Origin: Liolophura sinensis
Lineage: Eukaryota; Mollusca; Polyplacophora; Chitonida; Chitonidae
Direction of reading: 5' to 3'
DNA: 64,000 bases
NCBI RefSeq assembly: GCF_032854445.1
Contig: NC_088300.1
Coordinates: 13,893,570-13,957,569, forward strand
In this document: positions 25,501 to 33,019 of the stretch, in pieces
Layout of the letters: each line of letters opens with the position of its first letter
How positions within the stretch are numbered: position 1 is the stretch's first letter
The notes under the pieces: model-generated
What the model saw: only the letters and a program-made list of their open reading frames with translations
Database searches by the model: none
What the model was told of the DNA's origin: nothing
Position numbers and translations under genes: made by a program

Positions 25501-28500
25501 AACTAAGAGTTGTCAGCGTTCATAATAATTTGTATGTTTCTGTTTGTCAGATATCAACCCTCTGGATTACATATACAGAGCCCTGGGGTGTCAATTGCAG
25601 CTCATGTCAGAAAGGGAAGTGGAGACCCAATACATCCTCAAATATATCTACAATTCCTGTGAGTTGTTCTATAAATACATCCTCAAATATATCTACAATT
25701 CCTCTGAGTTCTGCTATAAATACGTCTTCAAATATATCTACAATTCCTCTGAGTTCTATAAATACATCCTCAAATATATCTACAATTCCTGTGAGTTCTT
25801 CTATAAATACGTCTTCAAATATATCTACAGTTCCTGTGAGTTCTGCTATAAATATGTCTTCAAATATATCTACAATTCCTGTGAGTTCTTCTATAAATAT
25901 GTCTTCAAATATATCTACAATTCCTGTGAGTTCTGCTATAAATACGTCTTCAAATATATCTACAATTCCTGTGAGTTCTTCTATAAATATGTCTTCAAAT
26001 ATATCTACAATTCCTGTGAGTTCTTCTATAAATACGTCTTCAAATATATCTACAATTCCTGTGAGTTCTTCTATAAATATGTCTTCAAATATATCTACAA
26101 TTCCTGTGAGTTCTGCTATAAATATGTCTTCAAATATATCTACAATTCCTGTGAGTTCTTCTATAAATATGTCTTCAAATATATCTACAATTCCTGTGAG
26201 TTCTTCTATAAATATGTCTTCAAATATATCTACAATTCCTGTGAGTTCTGCTATAAATATGTCTTCAAATATATCTACAATTCCTATGAGTTCTTCTATA
26301 AATATGTCTTCAAATACATCTACAATTCCTGTGAGTTCTTCTATAAATACGTCTTCAAATATATCTACAATTCCTGTGAGTTCTTCTATAAATACATCCT
26401 CAAATATATCTACAGTTCCTGTGAGTTCTGCTATAAATATGTCTTCGAATACATCTACAATTCCTGTGAGTTCTTCTATAAATACGTCTTCAAATATATC
26501 TACAATTCCTGTGGGTTCTGCTATAAATATGTCTTCAAATATATCTACAATTCCTGTGAGTTCCTCTATAAATATGTCTTCAAATACATCTACAATTCCT
26601 GTGAGTTCTTCTATAAATACGTCTTCAAATATATCTACAATTCCTGTGAGTTCTTCTATAAATACATCCTCAAATACATCTACAATTCCTGTGAGTTCTT
26701 CTATAAATACGTCTTCAAATATATCTACAGTTCCTGTGAGTTCTGCTATAAATAAGTCTTCAAATATATCTACAATTCCTGTGAGTTCTTCTATAAATAC
26801 GTCTTCAAATATATCTACAATTCGTGTGAGTTTTTCACCATATACATTCTGAAATAAGATTTACGATTCATATGTAAGATCGCTCACTATATTGTTTATT
26901 CAGCTATTTTCAGCATTCTAATTTTGCCTCTGTCATGTGTTTTATACATTCATTTCATATCTCACAGCATTAGGTTGTATATAAAAATGTTTTGAATGAA
27001 ATTCCTGTCAATTCTGGTAAAATTTTTGGAAATTTGCCTCAATTTCTTTGTGTGACAGAAAATGGATGCTGAAGAATTTTCAGTCTGTATAAAGGTATAT
27101 AAACATTACAGGAAATATAAATGTAGAGGTAGATGTATATTTGGTGATTTTGAAGGAACCATTTTGTCTCCTCAGGTCCATGCTGTAAAGTTGAGGCAGT
27201 GTATCGTGTATCGCGACCTGGGGAAGAAGCGGCTGTGCGTGCCCTGAACCTGGATAATCACATGTTGTTATGGCATGGCAGTGGATTGGCAAACTTCCTG
27301 AGTATCTTGAATCGTGGGTTGTTAATAGCTCCACCAGAGGCCCCAATTGCAGGACATACCTTTGGAAAAGTATGCTGAAGCAATAGTCTTTGTAAAATGA
27401 TTGAAACTGTATGAAACTTATAGTCAGATTTTCTACGGAAATAACGCCAAGCAGTTTCCTTGCCATTTTTTTTGCTGGCTAACATGTCTTTAATCTTGTT
27501 TTTTTTTTACAATGATTTCTGCATGAATAAATGTTTTATAAAAGTGTCTTGAGGTGTCTTGATAACATAGATTAGATGTTACTATGAAGGATTAGTTCAG
27601 AAATAGTTGAACTTTGTTGAAAGTAATTGTGCAGGTTCTGTCAATTTAAACTGATCAAAGATATGGCGTTTTCTGATGTGTGTAAATCAAATTATTATTA
27701 TGCTTTCTTTCTTTTTTCAGGGGAATATATTTTTCAAATTCATTTGACAAATCTCGACATTACTGCGACAGATATGAGAACCAAACAAGCAACCTGATGT
27801 TACTGTCTGAGGTAGGTTTTGAGAGAATAAAAAGTTTTGTAGAACTGTGATGTATCATATGTAAATTTCCACATGCTACTAACATTTATAGTAATGTTAT
27901 AAAAGCTACACTAGATGTAATAAAGCATCACTATTTCACCCAAGGAGAGTGAAATACAAATCCACTGTGTCAAGGAGACTCCCTCGTGATCTGACGGAAA
28001 TAATGTTGAACATTACATTAAATCCCAATCAGACAGACAAACAAAATCTCATCAGTGTTGTTGTATTATCAGGTCGCGCTGGGTAAAATCAAAGAGACAG
28101 AGGACCTCGGGGAGCCAGTAATGCACTCAGACAGCAAACACAACAGCGTGGCGGGACTTGGCCAGAAGATACCTGACGACACGTTTGATGTTGTCTTACC
28201 CTATGGTCAGTTATCAGATTTCTAAGGAGGTTACCATGATATGGCTGCAGTAATGTCAGTGTGGCGTTAAGCCGTCATCATTCATTCTTTCTGTGGAGAA
28301 GTATTGTATTGTGATATTAGCCAAGGCTAAAAACGTACTGTCCTCTCTGTTCATATATGGGAATGTCTGCCAGCAATCTGCAAATGGGGGTGATTTTCTT
28401 CCTGGGCTTTTCCCAGTTTCCTCTGACAGTAATGCTAGCCACTGTCATATGAATGAAATATTCTTTAATATGGCATAAAACACCAATCACATACATAAAT

Positions 28501-29001
28501 ATATAAAAACTTACTGTGTCATTTGCAATCTAGTCAGGGATACATCAGAATAAATGTATTTTTCCAGCGCTGTAACACTAATGTCAAGACGGTTGTTTCA
28601 GTGTCAGAAAAGTTTATCTATACTATTGTCTGAATGCTTTTGACCTGACCTCCTGAAGACTGGAGTATCATTATATTTGGTTTTGGTAAACAAATGTCAG
28701 GCAGTAAGCTTGCGGATTGCCGTGGGTTTCCCCAGGGCTCTTCCCAGTTTTCTCCCACTATTGTATAAGTGAAATATTCTTGAGTGCAGCGTAAAACATT
28801 CAAATAAATAAAATAAATTTTAAGAGATTCTGTGAAAATACTGGATTGTTTTGTATTTGTTATCTTACAGGTTCAGTGATACCGCTGGGACCTCTCCTGA
28901 CACGCCCCTCAGCGCATCACTACCTAGACCTGGAGTATAATGAGTATGTGGTTCACGACCCCTCACAGATTTGTCTACGCTATCTTGTTCAGTTCCGATA
29001 G
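414..29001 (+). CDS. Ankyrin-WGR poly(ADP-ribose) polymerase (PME-5-like), 40 traced exons, 5' end possibly outside window
   Basis: Predicted NAD-dependent ADP-ribosyltransferase that builds poly(ADP-ribose) on protein targets, probably in the nucleus. Forty exons give about 2,130 codons. Domain order: 27 ankyrin-type TPLHxA signatures, a charged low-complexity insert, an acidic linker with a basic tract, WGR, PARP helical regulatory domain, catalytic domain. Exon phases match at every junction except the one at 27369/27721. The catalytic His-Tyr-Glu triad is present (LLWHGSG, DKSRHYC, YNEYVVHD), the known signature of true polymerases. This arrangement is that of nematode PME-5; vertebrate tankyrase has ankyrins plus SAM and no WGR. 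The first visible exon starts with ATG straight after a good acceptor, so it is either a start exon behind a 5' UTR intron or an internal exon. The family assignment is firm; the exact mRNA is inferred. Confidence 0.93.
2580..2895 (+). mobile_element. SINE-like repeat, family 2
   Basis: Ends in acgacgttaagccccaagca followed by cactcactcg, a tail type I know from mollusc genomes. The stretch gatggaaatccat with 'cctcatcatatgac' recurs in diverged form at 17070-17230, and more weakly at 27925-28035, which defines it as a repeat. Confidence 0.6.
4670..4975 (+). mobile_element. SINE-like repeat, family 3
   Basis: The stretch ccaggcactatggatttccc and caatgaaactg-like sequence recurs at 23488-23625 (cccaggcacttcgattttct, ccaatgaaactgacca). 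A B-box-like GGTTCCAAACCCGG lies near the start. Boundaries approximate. Confidence 0.5.
8020..9377 (+). CDS. PARP exons 13-14: charged low-complexity insert ending in an ankyrin repeat
   Basis: Exon 13 (8020-8652, 211 codons) is much longer than its neighbours and rich in Lys, Ser, Asp and Glu. Near its middle it carries imprecise repeats of the type VKSGDSAVKSGDST and VKAEDKTLKAGDDD, then returns to an ankyrin signature (FTPLLRAC) at its end. Exon 14 (9203-9377) continues with a Lys/Glu-rich stretch (KKKFTGEVPDNEEDQYVEE). No known domain is recognised in the insert. It probably forms a disordered, phosphorylatable spacer between two ankyrin blocks; this is inference. The acceptor chosen for exon 14 keeps the phase but has a weak pyrimidine tract, so that border is less sure. 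Confidence 0.82.
9704..9811 (+). repeat. Short tandem duplication in a PARP intron
   Basis: The stretch agagggctcagtaatctggg and tatggaccaagtattaggta occurs twice, with about 10 bp of indel difference. Confidence 0.8.
9927..19182 (+). CDS. PARP exons 15-26: central ankyrin repeats
   Basis: Exons 9927-10099, 10498-10586, 11764-11879, 12178-12412, 12699-12858, 13276-13352, 14753-14912, 15635-15727, 16737-16895, 17407-17524, 18487-18595 and 18912-19182. Phases agree throughout. Ankyrin signatures include CCALHFLA, LTPILMAA, FTPLHYVV, MTVLHAAV, RLPLHYVF, QTALHRAA, NTPLSLAV, RTLLHTLA, CTPLIYAG and LTPLMHAV. Exon 21 adds a Pro-rich and Lys/Glu-rich turn (VVPPPNPPEKGDK). The introns hold a pogo-like element (10663-11325), a TTAA-flanked element (13463-14467), three SINEs, a 40-bp tandem repeat at 15481-15583 and AT-rich microsatellite at 14530-14606. 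Confidence 0.9.
10663..11325. mobile_element. Pogo/Tigger-type non-autonomous DNA transposon
   Basis: Terminal inverted repeats: left CAGTGTAGCCTCACCGTAAG, right reverse complement CAGTGTAGCTTCGCTATAGC, flanked by TA on both sides as for the Tc1/mariner-pogo superfamily. About 663 bp with no transposase frame, in a PARP intron. The superfamily call rests on TA duplication and terminal sequence. Confidence 0.7.
13463..14467. mobile_element. TTAA-flanked non-autonomous DNA transposon (piggyBac-like)
   Basis: Left end AGTGAACATAAAACCC and right end (reverse complement) AGTGAACATAAAATCTG form at least 13 bp of perfect inverted repeat, flanked by TTAA at 13459-13462 and 14468-14471. About 1 kb, no transposase frame. 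TTAA duplication is the known mark of piggyBac-type elements; the terminal sequence itself is not diagnostic. Confidence 0.65.
14955..15220 (+). mobile_element. tRNA-derived SINE, family 1, full length with perfect target-site duplication
   Basis: The head shows an A-box-like TGGCTCAGTCGG and a B-box-like GAGTTCAAGTCC, followed by a conserved body and an (AAAT)n tail. It is flanked by a perfect 15-bp duplication, TATTTACTTGAGAAG, at 14940-14954 and 15221-15235. The perfect duplication and intact body indicate a recent insertion. It lies in the PARP intron after exon 21. Confidence 0.9.
15481..15583 (+). repeat. 40-bp tandem repeat, 2.6 units
   Basis: Unit acgtattccctgggcatatt plus ctgccctttgccagtgctac; two nearly identical full copies and a partial third, so a young duplication. 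Confidence 0.9.
17070..17230 (+). mobile_element. SINE-like repeat, family 2, shortened copy
   Basis: Shares tcacatctaagacctt, aaaagagcgatggaaatcca and tcctcatcatatgac with the copy at 2580-2895; an internal block is missing. Confidence 0.55.
17960..18175 (+). mobile_element. SINE family 1, diverged copy
   Basis: Shares the body (gtatgtgggaaggtctggca) and tail (cgtaaaacaccaatcag) with the copy at 14955 but has many substitutions. In a PARP intron. Confidence 0.75.
19555..20931 (+). CDS. PARP exons 27-28: acidic linker with basic tract, last ankyrin repeats
   Basis: Exon 27 (19555-19963) starts with the end of an ankyrin repeat (NDVLMVKLLLNHNFDPEN), then becomes strongly acidic (DKIEEEEEDFENFSDEALS) and ends basic (KPKKLKVKQRKK). 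The basic tract is a plausible nuclear localisation signal. Exon 28 (20654-20931) holds the last two ankyrin signatures, WTAIHHLV and LTPLDHAL. The linker is probably disordered. The acceptor before exon 28 sits behind an A-rich stretch but restores phase exactly. The 690-nt intron between them shows no other gene signal. Confidence 0.88.
21148..23798 (+). CDS. PARP exons 29-32: linker and WGR domain
   Basis: Exons 21148-21332, 21868-21973, 23010-23179 and 23654-23798. Exon 30 gives VDVSSGPFGTFNYYKMQ and exon 31 the hallmark CWGRIGDYGQFQHTPF followed by a helix (EDAAKEFCKVFKSKTGNEWA), a textbook WGR domain. Exon 32 supplies its C-terminal part and the link to the regulatory domain. In PARP1, PARP2 and PARP3 the WGR domain contacts nucleic acid ends and passes the activation signal to the helical domain, so nucleic-acid-triggered activation is likely here too. 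That is inference from the family. The intron between exons 30 and 31 contains a minisatellite at 22330-22850. Confidence 0.92.
22330..22850 (+). repeat. Minisatellite of about 40 bp in the intron before the WGR exon
   Basis: About 13 imperfect units of the type ctcaacttactcaggaccat followed by gtggtaacatataagttct. Near 22687 one unit is fused to a family-2 SINE tail (acgacgttaaaccccaagca). Confidence 0.85.
23488..23625 (+). mobile_element. SINE-like repeat, family 3, fragment
   Basis: Matches the 3' half of the repeat at 4670-4975, ending gtcttgagtgtg. It lies just before the PARP exon at 23654. Confidence 0.5.
24235..25658 (+). CDS. PARP exons 33-36: helical regulatory domain
   Basis: Exons 24235-24356, 24551-24623, 25084-25261 and 25551-25658. 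The translation shows the PARP regulatory helices: VDLFPLGKIKRSALLEARDI matches the conserved 'PLGKLS' region of PARP1, followed by HSVPRSGLEF, the loop before the domain's last helices, and ending NPLDYIYRALGCQL and YILKYIYNS. In PARP1 this domain blocks NAD access until DNA binding unfolds it. The 3' border given is the first of many possible donors: the exon tail is tandemly repeated in the adjacent minisatellite, so longer forms of exon 36, up to position 26752, remain open in the same frame. Confidence 0.9.
25631..26842 (+). repeat. 45-bp minisatellite of 27 units built from an exon/intron junction
   Basis: Twenty-seven head-to-tail units of 45 bp (unit 3 has lost 3 bp). Unit 1 is the tail of PARP exon 36 itself: 28 nt of exon plus the first 17 nt of the intron, including the 5' splice site T|GTGAGT. 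GT at the donor is kept in 24 of 27 units; units 2, 3 and 15 have lost it. In the PARP frame each unit encodes 15 residues of the type YVFKYIYNSCEFFYK, open until a TAA at 26753-26755. A second forward frame is also open (Ser/Thr/Asn-rich) simply because the unit is a multiple of three. Sequence shows the homology and the frame; use of the extra donors is inference. Confidence 0.95.
27176..29001 (+). CDS. PARP exons 37-40: catalytic ADP-ribosyltransferase domain and stop
   Basis: Exons 27176-27369, 27721-27811, 28073-28205 and 28871-29001 (TAG). Exon 37 gives LLWHGSGLANFLSILNRG and APPEAP, including the catalytic His. Exon 38 gives GIYFSNSFDKSRHYC, with the active-site Tyr. Exon 39 gives VALGKIKE and the HNSVAGLGQ loop. 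Exon 40 gives LDLEYNEYVVHDPSQICL with the catalytic Glu, ending in LVQFR. At the exon 37/38 junction the phases disagree by one base, inside the invariant FGKGIYF motif. Either the consensus carries one base too many (AAAA before the donor) or the allele is broken. All other joins fit. The intron after exon 39 contains SINE copies. Confidence 0.9.
28345..28500 (+). mobile_element. SINE family 1, 5'-truncated copy
   Basis: Body and tail match (gggaatgtctgccagcaat, ggcataaaacaccaatcac); the tRNA head is missing or decayed. In the PARP intron before exon 40. Confidence 0.7.
28693..28815 (+). mobile_element. SINE family 1, short 3' copy
   Basis: Tail region gtataagtgaaatattcttg followed by (AAAT)n; only the 3' half is present. 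Confidence 0.7.
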
Positions 29002-29071
29002 TAAAACCCACATCAGTCTATTGGTCGGTTTCGTCTGTAAACTATTCATTGTCTATTATCATTTATATATC

Positions 29072-29103
<32 letters not shown>

Positions 29104-30139
29104 CTCACATTCACATGGTATTAATCACCAGATATCATCAAAACATATTATTCTCAGTCAGTTGTTTGTAAGTTTAGGTGGAAATTTGATCCCGTGCATT
29201 TCATTGGAAAGAAAAGGATTGTTTGCAAGTTCACATCATAAAGCTCCTTTGCAGATTTTATTGCACAGGTTGGTGATAGTGTGAAAGTCAGTAGTAATGA
29301 ACTACTGTGTAATTGTAATATTATTCTGGCATCGCCTTTCTGGAGTTGTTTCCCTTTATGAAAAGCTCTCCTCTTATGTCATCATATACATGAGTATTGT
29401 TTCCCTGTAACTTTAAGACTACTGTTCATGTGTTGTCGTATTAAGTGTTGAATACATGTGTGCTGAGAAGAACATAATTTTAAACATCTTGTGAATATAA
29501 TAACACTGTCAGGACAAGGCAGCCATGTTTTTGTTTAGGAATTTTACACCTGAGTGACTAAGTCACAAATCACATTGTCTAAAAAAAGTTGCTTTTTTTT
29601 CTTTTTACATACATTTACAGTTTCAAGATAAAATGTTTGATTATTATGTTGCAAGTGAGATGGTAAAAAAATGCACAGTTCTTCCCGAAATGTTTCGCTT
29701 TCATTTCCTGAGTTGAGGATCAGTCAGATTGTTGAGCTTGAAGAAAATGGCTACAAAGTAGGTGGGACTCAAAATAAGAGAAGAGTATCATTTAAGTGGG
29801 AAAATATGAGACATGGCTGTGGCAGATGACCCAAACATCTTAATAGTACAGATCTGATGATAATTTTCTGATAGAATTGTTGTCCAAGCAGTATCCACTT
29901 ATTTCCTGGAGAGAGATTCAGGGATATGCTCTTTCAGCTTGTCCTGTCTATGTGATGTTGCTATAGCAATTGAATCCCAAAAATTGTTGGTAAATTTTTA
30001 CTTCTACAGAAACCTCTTTTTTTTTTTTCCCCCACTCTTTTTATCATCTGGGTTTCCTGGTGAAATTTTAAGTTGTGATTGAATGATTTTATGAATGTGA
30101 AAGTTTACAAGGTTATGTTTTTGTTAATTAAGGGACACT

Positions 30140-30485
30140 TGTTCATTGTTAGAAGGGAATTTCTGTGGACCTGATTTTCAAGTTGACACGAGTAGTGAAC
30201 CTGAACTGTTTCGAACAGAATTGAAATTCTGTTGATCTAAGTTACAAGTGGTCGTAAATAGGGAACCAGATTTGTTTCGAACAGAGGAGAATTTCTGTGG
30301 ATATAAATAAGATGTCCTGAATAGCGAACCAGAACTGTTTGACAGTCGACCAAATCTACAAGATGTCATGCATCGGGAACCTGATTTGTTTCAGATAGAA
30401 AGGAATTTCTGTACACTTGAATAGTAATTTGTTGTGAAAGGGAATCAGAATTGTTTGGAACAGTCATTCCTGTGGACCTGTCCTT
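30140..30485 (+). repeat. Degenerate tandem repeat of about 60 bp after the PARP stop
   Basis: About five to six imperfect units containing gggaaccagatttgtttcga and gaatttctgtggacctga. Confidence 0.65.
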
Positions 30486-31435
30486 TTTTAAGGTGTTTAT
30501 ATGCAGAATGAATGTGAATTATTTAGTGAAGACTTTTTCACAGCTAGCTGCAGTGCACATCACATGAATGCCCACGTGTGTCGTAAAACGAAGTGTTTTT
30601 GGTGTGAAAACAGGTGATTTTACAACTGTTCAGGGCAGCAAATGTAAGAAACATACCCTTAAAATTTGCTGTGCACAGGTATTGGTTTATAGTGTCCTAT
30701 GGTTAGGTCATTTGATTGACCAGATTAAAAATCTGGTTTACATTTTACATCTGTGCTACGTGAAACATTTGTGGCAAATTGTTGGCTAGAAGTTTTTTTT
30801 TTGTTTTGTTTTTTTGTCAGAGGTACTGTATTCACATTCTAAGCAATTGGCTCTGATGTTTATGTTTTAGGGCATCAAAGTCTTTGTGTAGATGTGGATA
30901 TGATAGGAATTTTGGCATTAAGTATGGAAATAGAATTATTCTGCAATATCTTTAATCCTTGTCTTACATGGAATTGTTGTCTTACATGGAGTTGTTTTGA
31001 AACTGATTTTCAAAGGCATGTAAGTTATAATCCAACTCTTGTGACTATGGTGTATTGTCTGATGCAGTAATCTACGCAAGGGAGAGAAGCAAGTCAAAGT
31101 CTGTGGACTAATACTACAGTGGTACAGTTTTTTTTTTTTTCATTTCTGTTTAATTGAGCTAATAAGCAGCAGATGTAATTTGTATTTTGAAAAACATAAT
31201 TGACTTGGGAAGGAAAGTGTATTTTAATTATTCTTTTTATTTTAAATTTGAGATGTTCTAGAATGAAAATAAATTTTAAGGAGCTTATAATGGGTGTAGC
31301 ATTGATTGTTTATATGTCTGGTAAAATTTGCTTGTGATGCGAGTGGGTTTGTGTGTGGTGGTATTTGGTTGTGTGATGATTGCGTGGTGAGCTTGTGTGT
31401 TATTCCGTGTCTATCACTGGTATTAAGGACTACCC

Positions 31436-31643
31436 ATTTTCCTCAATCTTTTCGCAGTTTTGAAGGGCAGTTTTGAAGGCAATTTATCTTTTGACTGTGG
31501 AGATTATTTGTGATTGATTGATTGTTTTGGCAACACCAGGATTTATATATAGGAATATCAGGAGTATTATATTTTCAGTCCAAGCAGATATAAAATATGC
31601 TTAAACAAAACTACCGATGAACATGCAAAAAGGTTAAAGAAAT
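31436..31643 (+). mobile_element. MITE family A, copy 2 (decayed)
   Basis: Ends ttttcctcaatcttttcgca and catgcaaaaaggttaaag match copies 1 and 3; the middle is strongly diverged, although atatgcttaaacaaaacta is still recognisable. Confidence 0.55.
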
Positions 31644-32887
31644 GGGATGTAATCTGTAGGCTTTGTGTCCACAGCTGTGTCACTGTCAGAGCTGGTACAT
31701 GCGCATTGCTTCTTTGGTTAATGTATTAAAAGTCATGAGATGTTTATGCATGTGTCAACCAATTTGCAGAAATTTGTCTGTGCTGTATACAAATGCTTTC
31801 CTTGTCATCTATGTGAACATATTTGGTGCGGATATTCTCATCATGAAGCAGTGATTTTACACTGAGAATTTTGCCTCGGGTTATATATGGACTCGGTCTG
31901 TTGAAGTGTACATGTAGAAGTCCTATTGAACTGTGCCCCGTTAAGTCAGGAATAGGAGGTACGAAATTTTCATAGATATGAAATGACATAAGCACACAAG
32001 CCTTGTGTTATCCATCTGCAGGTTTCAAAGCATTGTACCAGAAAGCATTTTCTCAAACGAAGTTAATTTTGAGTAAGAAATACTTAATTTGTGTTATAAC
32101 CTTTACCTTTCATTTGATTATTTTGAAGACTGTGTCAAACCAAATGTGCATGTGATCATTGTGATGCTACTCACTGTATGCTGCACGTACATCTTAACCA
32201 CAAGGCTATCTGCATGTGCAATAGGTATCTCCCCTGTGTGAGGGTTTCAATAAGATTTCAAATATATCAACTGACTAGAAAAAATGCTTTTGCGAATTGC
32301 TGAGATGTCTTTAGCACTTGCATATTTTAAATATGCTTTTCTGCAGCTGTTCGGAAATGAATATTTGTAAAAATGCAACTATTTTGGTTCATAGCTGTAT
32401 AATTCTGAAATCTTGAGAGCTCACTAAAGCAGATAAACATGTCTTGAGTTTTACTTTGTTTTGGCATTGATTTTTGCATTAACAGGTGCATTTTGAACAT
32501 TCTATGGGCAGTAAACGAATACGATGCACATGTCCATTATGGGAGATAGCACACATAAACATATGTAACAAGAAGACAGCAGTGAAATGAAATATCAATG
32601 CAAAGATGTAAAGATGACAAGTCATAAGACATTTTTCTGCGAGGAGTTTTTTTCACCTTTTTATATATGCCTGTCGTCTGTCTGTTAAGTGGTTGTTTAT
32701 TTCGTGTTAGCCCCCCAGTGAGGAACAGCCAATGTCAATTCCGGTGACAGGCACAAAAGTTGGTCTTGTATTATTTTAGTTGTGCAGTTGTCCAGTTCTC
32801 ACAAATACATGTACTTGGTATGACATTTGACCGGTCGTCACCTGTAGATATAGCTTTGTACTGTGTTCATATCATTTCATATGGATC

Positions 32888-32893
32888 AATAAA
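32888..32893 (+). terminator. Candidate poly(A) signal of the PARP gene
   Basis: AATAAA with GT-containing sequence downstream; using it would give a 3' UTR of about 3.9 kb. An earlier AATAAA at 31268 would give 2.3 kb. Neither can be chosen without transcript data. Confidence 0.35.
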
Positions 32894-33019
32894 ACTGGTC
32901 ACTGTGACTACACACTATATATTATATACACGCGTCTGCTTATAAAGATAGTATTGTTATATTTATATTTATCTGTTGTATTGTACTCTTGTGTCTGTTA
33001 GGATTATTAGGGGTTTAAG

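Larger units (their letters stand above)
29002..33010 (+). other. Noncoding stretch after the PARP stop (3' UTR and intergenic)
   Basis: No convincing exon. It contains an AT microsatellite (29066-29100), a degenerate tandem repeat of about 60 bp (30140-30485), a MITE copy (31436-31643) and two possible poly(A) signals. Open frames here lack splice context and homology. Confidence 0.6.

Noticed and set aside
25544-26755. A free-standing 403-residue Tyr/Phe-rich repeat protein
   Set aside because: Its first codons are PARP exon 36 behind a clear acceptor; the rest is the array. It is treated as potential exon extension, not as a gene.
25494-26852. A 452-residue Ser/Thr/Asn-rich open frame resembling a mucin-like or antifreeze-like repeat protein
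   Set aside because: It is the second open frame of the 45-bp array and exists only because the unit is a multiple of three. The PARP exon runs in the other frame, and there is no separate promoter or splice support.
27051-27090. A possible extra PARP exon after the acceptor-like tgtgtgacag
   Set aside because: Joining it to exon 36 in phase 1 gives an immediate stop codon (T + AA); the exon at 27176 fits the phase and the homology.
28940-29284. A 114-residue frame after the last PARP exon
   Set aside because: It overlaps the exon in another frame and runs into an AT microsatellite; no homology or codon signal.
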